NCBI GenBank assembly: GCA_032622095.1
Contig: CP136068.1
Span: forward strand, 17,035,729 to 17,099,728
From: Siphonodentalium dalli
Taxonomy: Eukaryota; Mollusca; Scaphopoda; Gadilida; Siphonodentaliidae
Length of the DNA: 64,000 nt
Reading direction: 5' to 3'
Shown: piece after piece, positions 34,426 through 45,580 of the stretch
How positions within the stretch are numbered: position 1 is the stretch's first letter
Layout: each line of letters starts with the position of its first letter
Position numbers and translations under genes: made by a program
The notes under the pieces: model-generated
Told to the model about the DNA's origin: nothing
The model's input: the letters and a program-made list of their open reading frames with translations, nothing else
Databases searched by the model: none

Positions 34426-35639
34426 GACATATAAGTGGAGAGACGAACGGATATAGGATTCTTATTCATAAACATATAGGATTTTTTTTTAATTTTCTTT
34501 AATATATGACCTTTTGTCGTTTTGTTGGTTTTATTATCATAACATTTTGTGAGGGAACTACTCGTCAATGACTATTTTTTTCTTGAGCATGTATATACCA
34601 ATAATGAATGTTCATTTTTTTTTACTTATCCCAACATGGTAATACTGAAGTGTGTTTTAATTATGTGTATATGCTAACAAAAGAGCATATAGAATCCGAA
34701 AATAAATATTTCATTTATTTATCGACCCACTTTGTGTCACCCCCCCCCCCCCCTCCGAATCCTGAATACCAGTTTTAACAGAGGAGTTGAATGCTGAATA
34801 CCTTGAAGTTAAGAAAATACGTATTGAAGAACATTGTTTTCACAATACAATCTATTTTCATCACTTTTCTTAGTAATAATCTGCCAAATTTGACCAAATT
34901 AAGAGAAAAAGTTCTGATAAAAGTTCTGTTCCAAGAAAATCCACAAAAACATCAATCAGTTTTTCTTGAAAACAAGTAGAAAAATATATAATTAAGGACA
35001 CTCTTTATTACATATAGTTTTTGGTAAACGATAGTGGGCGCTCTTAAATTGATTAATGTGAATATATATCTTACCAGAAAACAGGGAGGTGGGGTATCTA
35101 GTGTCTACCCAACTTTGGTCAATATTTGCAACAGTTGGAAATGTTATGCCTAACACAACATTAGTTGGAAATTTTACACCATACACATATAGGTTGAAAT
35201 TGCAATCATCGTTCGATATTATCGTGAAATTTGTTTGTTTTTTAGACAATGGTAGCATATCTTTCTAATTTTGGTCAAAATGTGTGTCAATTTTGAAAGC
35301 TTGAAGTACCACTTGGTAAGTTCCAACCCATGTGGATGCAACTGTAATGCGGTTGGAAATTTTAAGGTGGACACATCCCCAACGGAGGCCCTGTAGCTCT
35401 CGCCACTAAGACTTCCTTGTCATCAAAACATCCCATATGACTTTGGCGCCAGTGTTATGTTCTGGTCTCACAATTAATGAACATTTTTTTTTTATTTATC
35501 ATCTAAAATTCTTTGTCATTATGTCCATACCTTCAAATACCATGTCCAAACTTCTTTAAGCCTACCATTGTTACTTGGCAATATACCACAACCCACCATC
35601 TACAATTCAGCCTTATGACAGACACAGGATTCATTAATG
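34426..35639. other. non-coding, nothing recognised
   Basis: Contains a C homopolymer at 34740-34753 and several 'gttggaaattttac' phrases at 35130-35360, perhaps a degraded repeat. Confidence 0.4.
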
Positions 35640-36029
35640 TTAACCCTTTACCCAACAAACCGGCCAAATAAAGCTTCAACGGCCTAAAATATCTTCGGTC
35701 TGTCTCAATAGAACCATACACATATGGGTATCATTGGAACCGGCTCATTGACCACATGGTGATGGTTACAGTTATGCCCTGTGCCAATGCATTCTCTTAT
35801 ATATGCGAGTCGACCATAGGTCGCCTCGCATATATAAGAGAATGCAATGGCCTAAAACAAATTTTTTTTTATCACTTTTTACCATTTTTTCTTACATTCT
35901 TTAACAATTTTATAATTTTTAATGTGTTAAGCCAATGCATTCTCTTATATGTGCGAGGCGACCTATGGTCGACTCGCATATATAAGAGAATGCATTGGCA
36001 CAGGGCCCTTCTGTTGGGTAAAGGGTTAA
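35640..36029 (-). mobile_element. piggyBac-like double-hairpin MITE, copy C (inverted)
   Basis: Both TTAACCC and GGGTTAA ends are intact. Flanking bases (left 'aatg', right 'tact') do not match, so TTAA itself is the duplication, as in piggyBac insertions. Confidence 0.9.
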
Positions 36030-36081
36030 TACTCATTACTGCCGCATGTTTTATTGCATTTGGTTTACATTTTGTTACCCA

Positions 36082-36355
36082 TTAAAGGTACTCAATCCGA
36101 ATTAACGCTCGCAAATTACTATTTCTTTGGCTTCGGGGGTAAACAATATTTTATTCGAGTCGAGAAACCCACCCATCAAAGCTCAGATGGATCAGATATC
36201 GATGTTTGAGATCTATTATTTTAATACTGTGGCCCAGTAAACAGTCGGCGAGAGGAATTTCTCTGACCAAATTGCGGATGAAGATGGATAACTCTAAAAT
36301 CAAGTGGCTATTTTGTGTCAGATATTTGACAAACGGGCAAAAATTCGTTGACCAA
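36082..36355 (+). mobile_element. TTAAAGGTACTCAATC MITE, right-truncated copy
   Basis: Starts with ttaaaggtactcaatccgaa, continues with 'ctatttctttggcttcgggg' and 'gatggataactctaaaatca' as in the full copies at 40465 and 43727, and loses the far end. Confidence 0.75.
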
Positions 36356-36357
36356 AA

Positions 36358-36815
36358 TGTTTTCCTATTTTATAAACTTTCCTGTCAAACATCAAACAAT
36401 TCCCATGTTTTGAGCTGATGCATGGAGTGTGGTCTCTATGAACATAACCAGATTAGAGATTCGAGACGTGATAAACTCTGGAGTGTGGTCTCTATGAACA
36501 TGTGCCAATGCATTGATAACATTGTTGAAGAATATAAGAAAAAATCATAAAAATTGTTGAAGAATGTAAGAAAAAGAATATAAGAAATATTGATAAAATT
36601 TTTGTAGAAAATAGTTTGGCCAATGCATTCTCTTATATATGCGAGGCGACCTATGGTCGACTCGCATATATAAGAGAATGCATTGCCACAGGGTTTTCCT
36701 ATGTTATAAACTTTCCTGTCAGAACATCAAACAGTTCCCATGTTTTGAACTGATGGAGTGTGGTCTCTATGAACATAACCAGATTAGAGATTCGAGACGT
36801 GATCAACTCTGGTTA
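36358..36815 (+). repeat. direct duplication flanking single hairpin copy D
   Basis: A ~125-bp segment ('aaactttcctgtca', 'ttcccatgttttgagctgat', 'attagagattcgagacgtga') occurs at 36358-36480 and again at 36700-36815. Between the two is a hairpin-MITE remnant. Confidence 0.8.
36500..36692 (-). mobile_element. hairpin MITE remnant, copy D (one hairpin lost)
   Basis: The second hairpin (about 36618-36687) is intact. At the place of the first only gccaatgcattg remains, followed by the usual gaatgtaagaaaa spacer. No terminal repeats are present. Confidence 0.8.
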
Positions 36816-37813
36816 CAATGGATCGCATTATATTTACATAGACTGTCTGCATTACACTAAATCTTGTCTGGTGATTGATCAACTGCCAATTATTGGGTCA
36901 CCCGGTTTAAATCCCAATAATGCAGAGAACTATGGAGAGTAACACGAACAGGAAGTTATAAATTGTTGACCTAATCTGATCTAATCACTAAAAGCCGTCA
37001 ACATAATAATTGAACGTGCTTTTCAAAGTTCAGTCGAATTGCATTTGAAGGCAGTTATTTATATCGATCACGTTATCGTAGCTAAGAGTTTGGAAATCTT
37101 ATATCGGATTGACTTAATGTGCTGCGTGGGCTAGTCACAAATTATCGGCCATTTTGTGAAAATAAATAAGAATATACTCAGCTTTTTTTATGAGAATAAA
37201 TCATCAAAAAGTTGTATAAATGTAAGAAATGAATGTAGTGGGTGTGTTATTTTGGGGATACGGCGCTGTGATCATTTTGTGGCACATTTAGTGTTCGTAT
37301 TAAACCAGCTCCGAATCGGATCAAACCAGCCCAATATATATTGGCATGTGTCAATGGTACAGATATATACCGAGAACAATCAGCAACAAAAAATAAAGAT
37401 GCATGCATCAGATCGCCCATGAATTATTTTACAAATAATTACTTTTTAAATCTGATACATGTATACAATGTATGATGTATTAGATCACGTGTTCTACTAC
37501 AGTACATGGTATATACTACACATATTAACTATATATCTCTCTCTCTTTTAAAAGGGAGATGTGCAATTATTAATTTTATACTTATTCTTGTTTCTTAAAT
37601 AATTGGTGATTGTCGATTGCCCAGCTGAGAACGCACATGTAGTATACCAGAGATACTTTGTTGTGAATATTTCAACTGTTCCTATTTTCTTTACATTTTT
37701 TTTATAAATAAAATATTTGAAATGTCAATAGTTAAAAATATCCCAGTCTAAATACGGCGAAGTTTCGTTCAAGGTGTTCGTGCACTCTTAGAACAAATAT
37801 GTATAAATTATAT
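36816..37813. other. non-coding, nothing recognised
   Basis: AT-rich, with a short (CT)n at about 37537-37548. Confidence 0.4.
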
Positions 37814-37821
37814 TGTATAAG

Positions 37822-38075
37822 CAAGCCTTGAAATAGGGTGTCTGTCATTTGCAGAATGAGGTCCCCAGAGGGTGAATTTAGTTATGCTACCCCGCATAGC
37901 GGGCTAGCATCACCAAATTCACCCTCTGTGGACCTCATTCTGCTTACACCTCAGCAAAATGAGGTTCACAGAGGGTGAATTTGGTGATGCTAGCCCGCTA
38001 TGCGGGGTAGCATCACTAAATTCACCCTCTGGGGACCTCATTCTGCAAATGACAGACACCCTATTTCAAGGCTTG
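37822..38075. mobile_element. 254-bp nested palindrome (foldback element)
   Basis: The whole segment is a near-perfect inverted repeat (caagccttgaaatagggtgt ... acaccctatttcaaggcttg). Each half contains a ~90-bp hairpin of its own, running from gcagaatgaggtcc to its complement with apex ccccgcatagcgggctagca. The 11-bp direct repeat TGTATAAGCAA lies at 37814-37824 and 38076-38086, a likely target duplication of a length seen in Mutator-type elements. Further arms of the same family occur at 58945-59235 and 59653-59745. Confidence 0.85.
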
Positions 38076-38086
38076 TGTATAAGCAA

Positions 38087-38736
38087 TATGTTTTTAATTT
38101 GATCTTAAACAAAATTGTGTAGAAATGACTAATGACATATGTGTCGGTGGAATTTCCTTAACATTAAATATCAGTGAATATAATATGAGTCTGACATTGT
38201 TATTATATGAGATGTGGCATGCATATTCGAGACGGCACAAAACTCGCAAAGGCTACCACAGAACAAAACATTAGCAGCAGTTTTAAAATTTGTTATACAC
38301 TGTTTGTGTCAAAACTGAACGGCACATAATTGTGTAGCACAAAGTTTTTTAAGACATATTATGTACTTGTTCTGGTATGAAACTGATAAGTTAGCATTCA
38401 GGCGCTATGTCAACTGGGGGAATTGAGCATTTTAGTAACATCGTCGAAAATTTGAAGCAAATCGACCATACCACTCCATAGAAAAATCATCGTCTGTACT
38501 ACCCTCAATTGTAAATATTTACTTCTCGATTCGGGACGCAACTATCTGCGATAAACCAATGAAAACTATTTCACTACAATACATAAATATAAAAGACTGA
38601 CGATGTGTGTTGCCAATTTGGATATAATATTTGTAAAATATGACTGCTTTGAGCAAGATTATTATCCATTTCTATTTGATCACTTTAAGCTGCTGTGAGA
38701 TTTTTTAATATGGCAGCTATTACGAGGTGTGTGCCT
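38087..38736. other. non-coding, nothing recognised
   Basis: No supported feature. Confidence 0.4.
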
Positions 38737-39048
38737 ATAATAGAACATATCTCACTAACTATAATAGAACATATCTCACTAACTATAATAGAACATATCT
38801 CACTAACTATAATAGAACATATCTCACTAACTATAATAGAACATATCTCACTAACTATAATAGAACATATCTCACTAACTATAATAGAACATATCTCACT
38901 AACTATAATAGAACATATATCACTAACTATAATAGAACATATCTCACTAACTATAATAGAACATATCTCACTAACTATAATAGAACATATCTCACTAACT
39001 ATAATAGAACATATCTCACTAACTATAATAGAACATATCTCACTAACT
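38737..39048 (+). repeat. 24-bp minisatellite, exactly 13 units
   Basis: The unit ataatagaacatatctcact plus aact is repeated 13 times with a single substitution (38917 region, atctcact to atatcact). The period is a multiple of three, so all frames stay open and give octapeptides such as IIEHISLT or NRTYLTNY. There is no exon context. Confidence 0.95.
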
Positions 39049-39956
39049 ATAATATACTCACGTATTCACTCATGTTCAGTGTTGAGAAAATTCCACCGTA
39101 ACATATGTCATGTGTCATTTCTACACACTTTTGTTTAAGATCAAATTTAGAACATATTGTGTAGGAATTTTTACACATTTGTGGTGTTAAATTCATATTT
39201 TTCTATCATACATTGGGACTGCATTCCCTTCTATCTTAATTTCATTAGATCTGCATTAATATTATCCATACATAAACTTATATTTTTTTAGCATATAATA
39301 TCATAAATATCCAAAGTGCGTACATGAAATGACCCAAACTCTGCAAACTATTATTCACTTTTGAATGTCGAACTTCAACACTTTACTTCATTTTCATATT
39401 TAGTCTCTTGATTCATCATATTTGTTGTTATTTTCACTCAAATGTTTTATATGTTTTTTTATAAGAAAAATATTTCAATTGTAATGAAGCCCAATAAAGT
39501 ATATTCTAAATTATATTCTATTCATAAGTCTCGGTCCGGATTCTGGGATCAAGCCCGGTTGATAAATACGTTAGATAGTTCAAAACTGCCAACAATAAGC
39601 AAGTATATTTATACACACTAAGTGTTGTCATCACTAAATCCAGCATTCTGATTGGTCGGCGCCCACGTGGCTAGTTGCAGTTATTTCTCGGTGAATGCGC
39701 ATCGCCTCATAACACCAAGCTAATAACACCATCGATACGTCATTAGGTTTGGAAAGACGAATGCGTAATGCTTTGGGCGCATTTTGACTCGCGCAGGATT
39801 GACTTAATACATCATCGGGTTTCAACATGAAGAGAAATTGTTCCTATTAACTTTTGCCAAGGGTGCTATTGGGTATTTTGGGCTGATCTTGTCACGATAC
39901 ACTTTTCGATTTAAATATATTTACAACGGTGGCTTTTTCGCTAAATGTATATAAAT
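39049..39956. other. non-coding, nothing recognised
   Basis: At 39545-39600 there is a 'ggttgataaatacg.tagatagttcaaaactg' segment that recurs at about 40152-40185, a dispersed repeat. Confidence 0.4.
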
Positions 39957-40117
39957 ATAAGGATTAAATGTCATGTGGACTATTTTTATGGAGATGTAAC
40001 CGTGAGGTAACTGGTCATAACTTGTATGTAAAACCCTTCGGGTTTTACACAAGTTATGTCCACTTACCTCACCGTTACATCTCCATAAAAACAGTCCACA
40101 TGACAGTTAATCCTTAT
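39957..40117. mobile_element. 161-bp foldback hairpin (apex aaaacccttcgggtttt)
   Basis: The arms run from ataaggattaaatgtcatgt to its complement acatgacagttaatccttat with few mismatches; the central loop is a tight accc-ttc-gggt. Confidence 0.85.
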
Positions 40118-40464
40118 ATAACGCCAAGCATGACATATGCCCCGACAAAATCGGTTGATAAATACGGTAGATAGTTCAAAACTGACAAAAAGCAAGTGCA
40201 GCGCCAAGCGTGACATATGCCCCGACATTCAGTTTCGAGAGTGGGCAACGCTAAATGTTTATATGAAGGAAAAGATAAACAAGGTCCGTAAATTCCAGTA
40301 AAAATCATTCGACGAAACCCATCGTATGCGTGTATCCTTGCGCTCCAGCATTCACTCTCATCGGTATATCACTCTCCCAAAAGATATTCAAATTAAACTG
40401 TTGGAACCACAGGTCCCCAAAACAAAAATGTACCCCCCCCCCCCCAGTAATATAATCATATATA

Positions 40465-40902
40465 TTAAAGGTACTCGATCAATGATTCGATGGTCCCCAT
40501 ATCATCAGATTCCAACAACAACATTTTTAGACATGCTGCTTCAGTTATAGAATCGAGTAATTGCCCAAAAAATAATGCTAACCATGGGCAACTACAGCAT
40601 AAAATTGCCCAAAACCTGTTATTTATCAACATTTTGTACAACGAAATTTTACCAAATATCTGATACAAAAAAGCCACTTGATTTTGGAGTTATCCATCTT
40701 CATCCGCAATTTGGTCCCACACCGTCTTCTCGTGGACCGTTTACTTAAAATTATCGGTGGTGAAAAATAATAGAATTCAAACATCGATATCTGATCACTG
40801 AGTTTTGATGGGTGGGTTCCTCGACTCGAATCAACTAAATTTTTACCCCGAAGCCAAGGAAATAGTAATTTGCGAGCGTTAATTCGGATTATGCATCTTT
40901 AA
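40465..40902 (-). mobile_element. TTAAAGGTACTCAATC MITE, full copy
   Basis: Ends ttaaaggtactcgatc and the complementary atgcatctttaa. The body carries 'aatcaagtggct', 'gatggataactcc' and 'gtcgaggaaccc' phrases in inverse order to the 36082 copy. About 438 bp; no coding capacity. Confidence 0.75.
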
Positions 40903-41090
40903 GTATTACTGGAGGTGGGCTAAATTTTTGTTCTGGGGACCAGTGGTTCGAACATGGGTAGCATTGCTAAATGTGTACATGGAGGAGCTTCGCTTTTCAA
41001 ATCAAATAAGGCCAATAACTCTGACAAATATATAAGAACGAAGTCTCGTCTCGTCCCATTGTATATCAGTAACCCTACTATATATAGCAT

Positions 41091-41390
41091 TTAAAGACCC
41101 ACTTAATTTTCTATCCCGAAGATCACATTATATAAAATATATGCCATATAAGCTCCAAAACAGTGTATTATCAACTTATCCCATGTAATAAACTGTGAAC
41201 ATGTAGTTTTTGGTGATGAACTGACATGTTTTCTACCCTTAAGTTTCATGTGGACTCTATGGGCACCTTTTGAGACACAGACGTTTCAAATTGTGATGAA
41301 TTATAGCTATGTTATGTCATAGATTGTTATTAAAACCGTATATCAAGGCACTATACAACAAATAATCGGTGACTCAAAAATTAAATGGGC
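41091..41390 (+). mobile_element. TTAAAGGCCCACTTAAT MITE, copy 1
   Basis: Ends ttaaagacccacttaa and 'aaaaattaaatgggc'. The body contains 'aactgtgaacatgtagtttt', 'gagacacagacgtttcaaat' and 'aaaccgtatatcaag', shared with 56875-57284 and with the split copy at 52041-56096. Confidence 0.7.
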
Positions 41391-41516
41391 AATTAAGTCT
41401 TGTCATTAATGCTGGACTTTCAATGCAAAATGTCTGTGCTGAATTAACATTCTTGTGTAATCAATATATATTCCCATCCAATCAAATAAAATAGTTTTAA
41501 ACAAAATTATAGTGAT

Positions 41517-41640
41517 TAAAGGTATAACCAATCCGATCAGACGGTCACCATAGCATCAAGATACAACAACTTCAAAAATCGATATCTGATCACTCTGAGC
41601 TTTGATGGGTGGGTTCCTCGACTCGAATCAAATATTTGTA
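41517..41640 (-). mobile_element. TTAAAGGTACTCAATC MITE fragment
   Basis: Begins ttaaaggtataaccaatccg and runs through 'gatcactctgagctttgatg' to 'cctcgactcgaatcaaat', then stops. Confidence 0.65.
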
Positions 41641-41762
41641 TAAAGTTCACACGGTGCAATCCTTCATATGATTCAGCATACAAGTTCACGATCGTATATT
41701 TACATACACCTGATATCTCTTCCGATTTCCCCATAGCGTTACGGTAGACACGCCCCCTTATT

Positions 41763-41835
41763 CAATGCGTTCATAAACCTATTAACGTAACGTGACGTCA
41801 CTTTCAATGTCGTTCATAGGTTTATGAACACATTG
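41763..41835. repeat. hairpin with 20-bp arms
   Basis: caatgcgttcataaacctat and ataggtttatgaacacattg are complementary with one mismatch. The 33-nt loop contains gtgacgtcac, itself palindromic (a CRE-like site). Confidence 0.75.
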
Positions 41836-42029
41836 GTCCCGGAAATCACCGGGGATTGTCGGACATTACCGATTGCTTGAGTGTCTAGTCAGCCAATACG
41901 TCAAGGATTTGATAGCAAACAATATGTAATCGAGGTTCACGATTGGATGGCTAGTGGCATCTAATCGCGAGCACGGGTGGCACGAGATATTCGATTGACT
42001 ATCAGAATGTTGATAATCCCATATCCCAT

Positions 42030-42240
42030 AATATGTCACATATAGCGAATTATGGAAATATGAAATACAACGAAAAAGCGAAATATGAAAATACAGCGAA
42101 ATAGCACGAAAAATCGACATAGGAAAATACAGCGAAATAGCGAAATAGGGCGAAATATAGAAATAGGAAATTATTTTTATAAACGAAATAACGGAGATAT
42201 TTGAAAAAAGTGTTTTTGACGAAATAACGGACATATTTGG
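42030..42240 (+). repeat. purine-rich 'cgaaata' repeats
   Basis: Many irregular copies of gcgaaatagcgaaata and gaaaataca. Confidence 0.7.
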
Positions 42241-42282
42241 AGAAGTGTTTTAAACAGCGTAAGTATATAAATATAAATAATA

Positions 42283-42419
42283 AACGGCGGATTCAACGTG
42301 GTCATGGGTTTTGACCGCGATAAAAAAAATCAGCAAACTCCGCATGAACCCCGGGGTTCATGCAGTTTGCTGAATTTTTCTCGCGGTCAAAATCCCATGA
42401 CCACATTGAAACCGCCGTT
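42283..42419. mobile_element. 137-bp foldback hairpin (apex gaaccccggggttc)
   Basis: The arms start aacggcggattcaacgtggt and end accacattgaaaccgccgtt. There is no unpaired loop at the perfectly palindromic apex catgaaccccggggttcatg. Confidence 0.85.
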
Positions 42420-43726
42420 CATTTCTTATATGTATTATATGTTATGACAAACTTAGATAGAGTGACTTTTTACTTGGGACGATCAAAGTTGATTTCTTCT
42501 TGGGTTCATTGTATATAATAGACATTGCGAATCCACCAGGTTGACTCACATAATACATCCGGGTGAGATCTATACATAGAATGAGTCACAATCGATTGAC
42601 CCGCCAGGTGAAACCAGGAATCGGTCGCAAAAAAATAAACTATTTCGTGGGCTACTTGCGGGCATTAATAGTGCGAAAATTAATATCCAACGGAAGCTTT
42701 GGTATGCATAACTGTATATAGGATCTGTCCAATTAGTACCTATGTTTACATAATATTCGATTAAACTCGACGAAGGAATGCAGTAACAATGTCGACTATT
42801 TGGCAACGCCCGGGTTCGACCATGACAACGACGATTATGCGACTCGCTCAACCGAACTTTTCATTTGTAAAACGTATCTGACACTGATCGGGCAGCTTAG
42901 GTCTGCGTGTAACCCCATGCCACACCAAGAACTATATATACATGTAGGCACCGTGCGCTCATTGTAATGAGTCGATCCTGGATTTGTAGACTGATCCCCT
43001 TTGGTGCCATATAGGTCATATATAGGCCAAGTCACCAAGCAGGGGTACTTCTCATATCGATGACCGAGCATTGTGACACTTGAACACTTGAACATGTTAC
43101 CTCTTGGTGAACCCATGCAGTGGTATTGTAATGTTTTGACAAGTCGACTTGTTCATTCAAAAATGTCGCCACTCACCATTACATTAGTTATAAGATATTT
43201 TTGTTATCATATATAAGAGCTTATCTTATATATACATTTATATATCTATTCATCTATCAATCTAACCAAACAATACTATTTACTTCAACTTGGTTCAACT
43301 CGTGAAAATAAATGAGCACCCATACCACCACCACCACTTTCGATCCATCGCTTCGGTATCAGAATCGATTCATTTGGAATCTTCCTTTCCACACAGATAC
43401 CATGCAAGTGTATATTATTTCTCATACTACCCCAAAGTTCTCATCAGCGACTTCCCTCTATAATGTGGGAGGATTTTCCCAATTTTCACATACATATCAT
43501 TATAATATGTCATACGAAAAACTAGATAAGATAAACAATTTCTGTGCAGGGCCGTAACATCTAGGGTTGGAGTGACACCTCCCACAATACTCCAGGTAGT
43601 GTCTTCGTCTGGAAGTTGTCGGGCAAATATATTGTACCTGTGGTCATGTGAAGAGTTTGGGGCTAGTAATGTTAAGGAATATTGCCCGACATAATTGTAG
43701 TATAGTAAATCAAAGGTAACCAACAA
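42420..43726. other. non-coding or unassigned
   Basis: Two adjoining 93-codon minus-strand frames (42570-42851 and 42835-43116) and a 99-codon one (43427-43726) show no family motif, splice sites or start context that I can support. Confidence 0.35.
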
Positions 43727-44142
43727 TTAAAGATGTATATCCGAATTAACGCTCCTAAATTACTATTTCTTTGGCTTCGGGGGTGAAAAATATTTTATTC
43801 GAGTGATCAGATATCGATTTTTGAAGTTTGTTGCAATTATTTGAGGCCCAGAAACGAGTCGTCAAACGGACAAAATTACGACTGAAGATGGATAACTCTA
43901 AAATCAAGTGGTAATACGGTCAAATTTCGTGATACAAAAGCGATAAAATGGCCACATTTCGTTGAACAACATGTTGATAAATATCACGTTTTTGGGAAAT
44001 TTATACCATAGTTGACATCGGTTAGCATTATTTTGTTGTAAGTAATCGAGTCTGATAAAAAAAAGAGCTTATTTTGAAGAAATTTTGTTGTTGTTGTAAC
44101 TTGATGATATGGGGACCGTCTGATCGGATTGAGTACCTTTAA
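43727..44142 (+). mobile_element. TTAAAGGTACTCAATC MITE, full copy
   Basis: Runs from ttaaagatgtatatccgaat to 'gattgagtacctttaa', 416 bp, same internal order as 36082. Best copy for defining both ends. Confidence 0.8.
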
Positions 44143-44203
44143 AGACATAAATAATGAACATAAAATTATTGCAGAGCATTAGAATACAACATCACCCCGC
44201 AGA

Positions 44204-44252
44204 CTTGAGCAATCGAGCTCGCGGGCAATATTGCCAAGCTCGATTTCTCAAG
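44204..44252. repeat. short hairpin
   Basis: cttgagcaatcgagct pairs with agctcgatttctcaag; the loop contains ggcaatattgcc, itself palindromic. Confidence 0.65.
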
Positions 44253-44289
44253 TGTGCGAGAACCTTAATAATGGGAATTCCATGCATGT

Positions 44290-44709
44290 GTGTGTTCATG
44301 TCGGGTTCTGTCTGAGAGTACAGTGTTTGAATGAGAGGAAATGAACTCCATTCGTGAGGCCGGGTATAAAAAAGTATTGGCATTCTAACAGCTAATGGTG
44401 TGCTGTCTCAACAACACTGCACGCATAATAAGGATCGGATCGAACAATATTGGTCACGATATTGAAGTTCAAATCACTAAATTGCAGTTTAATTCGTGGA
44501 TGGTATACTTGGAATTTTAAATGATAATGAGAATAGTACGGGTATGTGTGTAAGATCGTCACCAATTGTCTCTTTAATCTTGTTGAGATACAGTGGTGCA
44601 AATTGTATCGCATTATCAGTCTATTCCAGTCTCTTATTGTAGAAGTATAAAATGTATCTTTATATATATATCCTTTGTGGCGTCTAGTGCATGCTTGTGA
44701 ACAATGCAC
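44290..44709 (-). pseudogene. LINE ORF2 C-terminus with zinc-knuckle-like motif
   Basis: The minus-strand frame reads a basic stretch, then FYTSTIRDWNRL (family-typical 'ffPrTir.WN.Lp'), FQVYHPRIKLQFSDLNFN and IVRSDPYYACSVVETAHH, then a TAG, then LLECQYF. The order DP..C-x3-ET-x2-H-x-L-L-x-C is the small C-terminal Cys-His motif found after the reverse transcriptase in many non-LTR retrotransposons. One Cys is Tyr (YACS) and the in-frame stop plus missing upstream polymerase make it a 5'-truncated relic. It belongs to a different family from the fragment at 8812-9345, judging by the C-terminal motif. Confidence 0.8.
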
Positions 44710-44923
44710 AATGAAGACCTTTTACCGCAGATCTCGCCACATACACCAATCTCTTGTGGAAAAAAAATGGGGCGTAGCCAGCTGCAGTCAAGATGGCTGG
44801 TTAGAATCCCCGGTCCTTTATATATCGTATCGGGAATTTCTGTTCATTATTGATGGTTACCAACATCACCAATTTCCCCATATTTAGTTACAAAGCTTGC
44901 TACAAGAGGACTATCTATTATAA

Positions 44924-45062
44924 GTTACAGGGGGAGTTGTTGCGGATACGGTGTCATATGAGGCGAAGTGAGATTAATATCGGGCGAGGCGCTAGCCGAG
45001 CCCGATATTAATCTCGCTGAGCCTCATATGTCACCGTAGCCGGCAACAACGAGCCCTGTAAC
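44924..45062. mobile_element. 139-bp foldback hairpin (apex gggcgaggcgctagccgagccc)
   Basis: The arms run from gttacagggggagttgttgc to its complement gcaacaacgagccctgtaac; the inner part agattaatatcgggc/gcccgatattaatct is perfect. Confidence 0.85.
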
Positions 45063-45580
45063 GATTTTACCATGTCAACCACATATCATGTTTTCCGTGT
45101 GAGAATTTGAATTACTTATACGAAGTTCATTACCTGCCAGTAAGTAAATTTGTTGTCTATGGCTATTAACTTATGTAACGTCACAGTGACGCGTCAAGGG
45201 CGTTGAACGTCAACGCATTGAGTCAATGGCTAATCACCAGAAGCAGGACAACAAACATGAGTTTGATAGTTAATTTATGAGTGTTTAGAATTTTTCAAAT
45301 ATATCACATGCAGGTTTTGGTATATGGTACTATGTCTTTAAATTAACAGAACTTGATTTCCGACAGATATCCCTTTTCTTGGCGCCAAAATACACCGAAA
45401 ATATACCCGAGGCGGCAGAGTTCCATGAAAAACAAAATGGCGGACATCGACCCCATATGGGAACCATGAGGGGGATATGGATTCCATATGGGACGGGCTA
45501 CAAAGATGACGACCCGATGTCTCCTGATATGCCTCTACCAACGGAGCGTCCTCATTGGTCGATCCAACCAGGTAACATGA
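45063..45580. other. non-coding or unassigned
   Basis: A relatively GC-rich stretch (45375-45575) is open on both strands (plus-strand frame with KYTENIPEAAEFHEKQNGGH). A possible acceptor and donor (caaccag/gtaaca at 45572) can be drawn, but I recognise no domain and the strand is undecided. Confidence 0.3.

Noticed and set aside
38737-39048. CRISPR-like array
   Set aside because: Units are directly adjacent 24-mers with no unique spacers; it is a minisatellite in a eukaryotic genome.
38695-39138. 147-codon protein of IIEHISLT octapeptides
   Set aside because: Open only because the repeat period is divisible by three; no splice or start context.
42570-43116. Adjacent minus-strand frames as a cysteine-rich protein gene
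   Set aside because: No family motif, no splice signals placed sensibly, ordinary for chance frames of this length.
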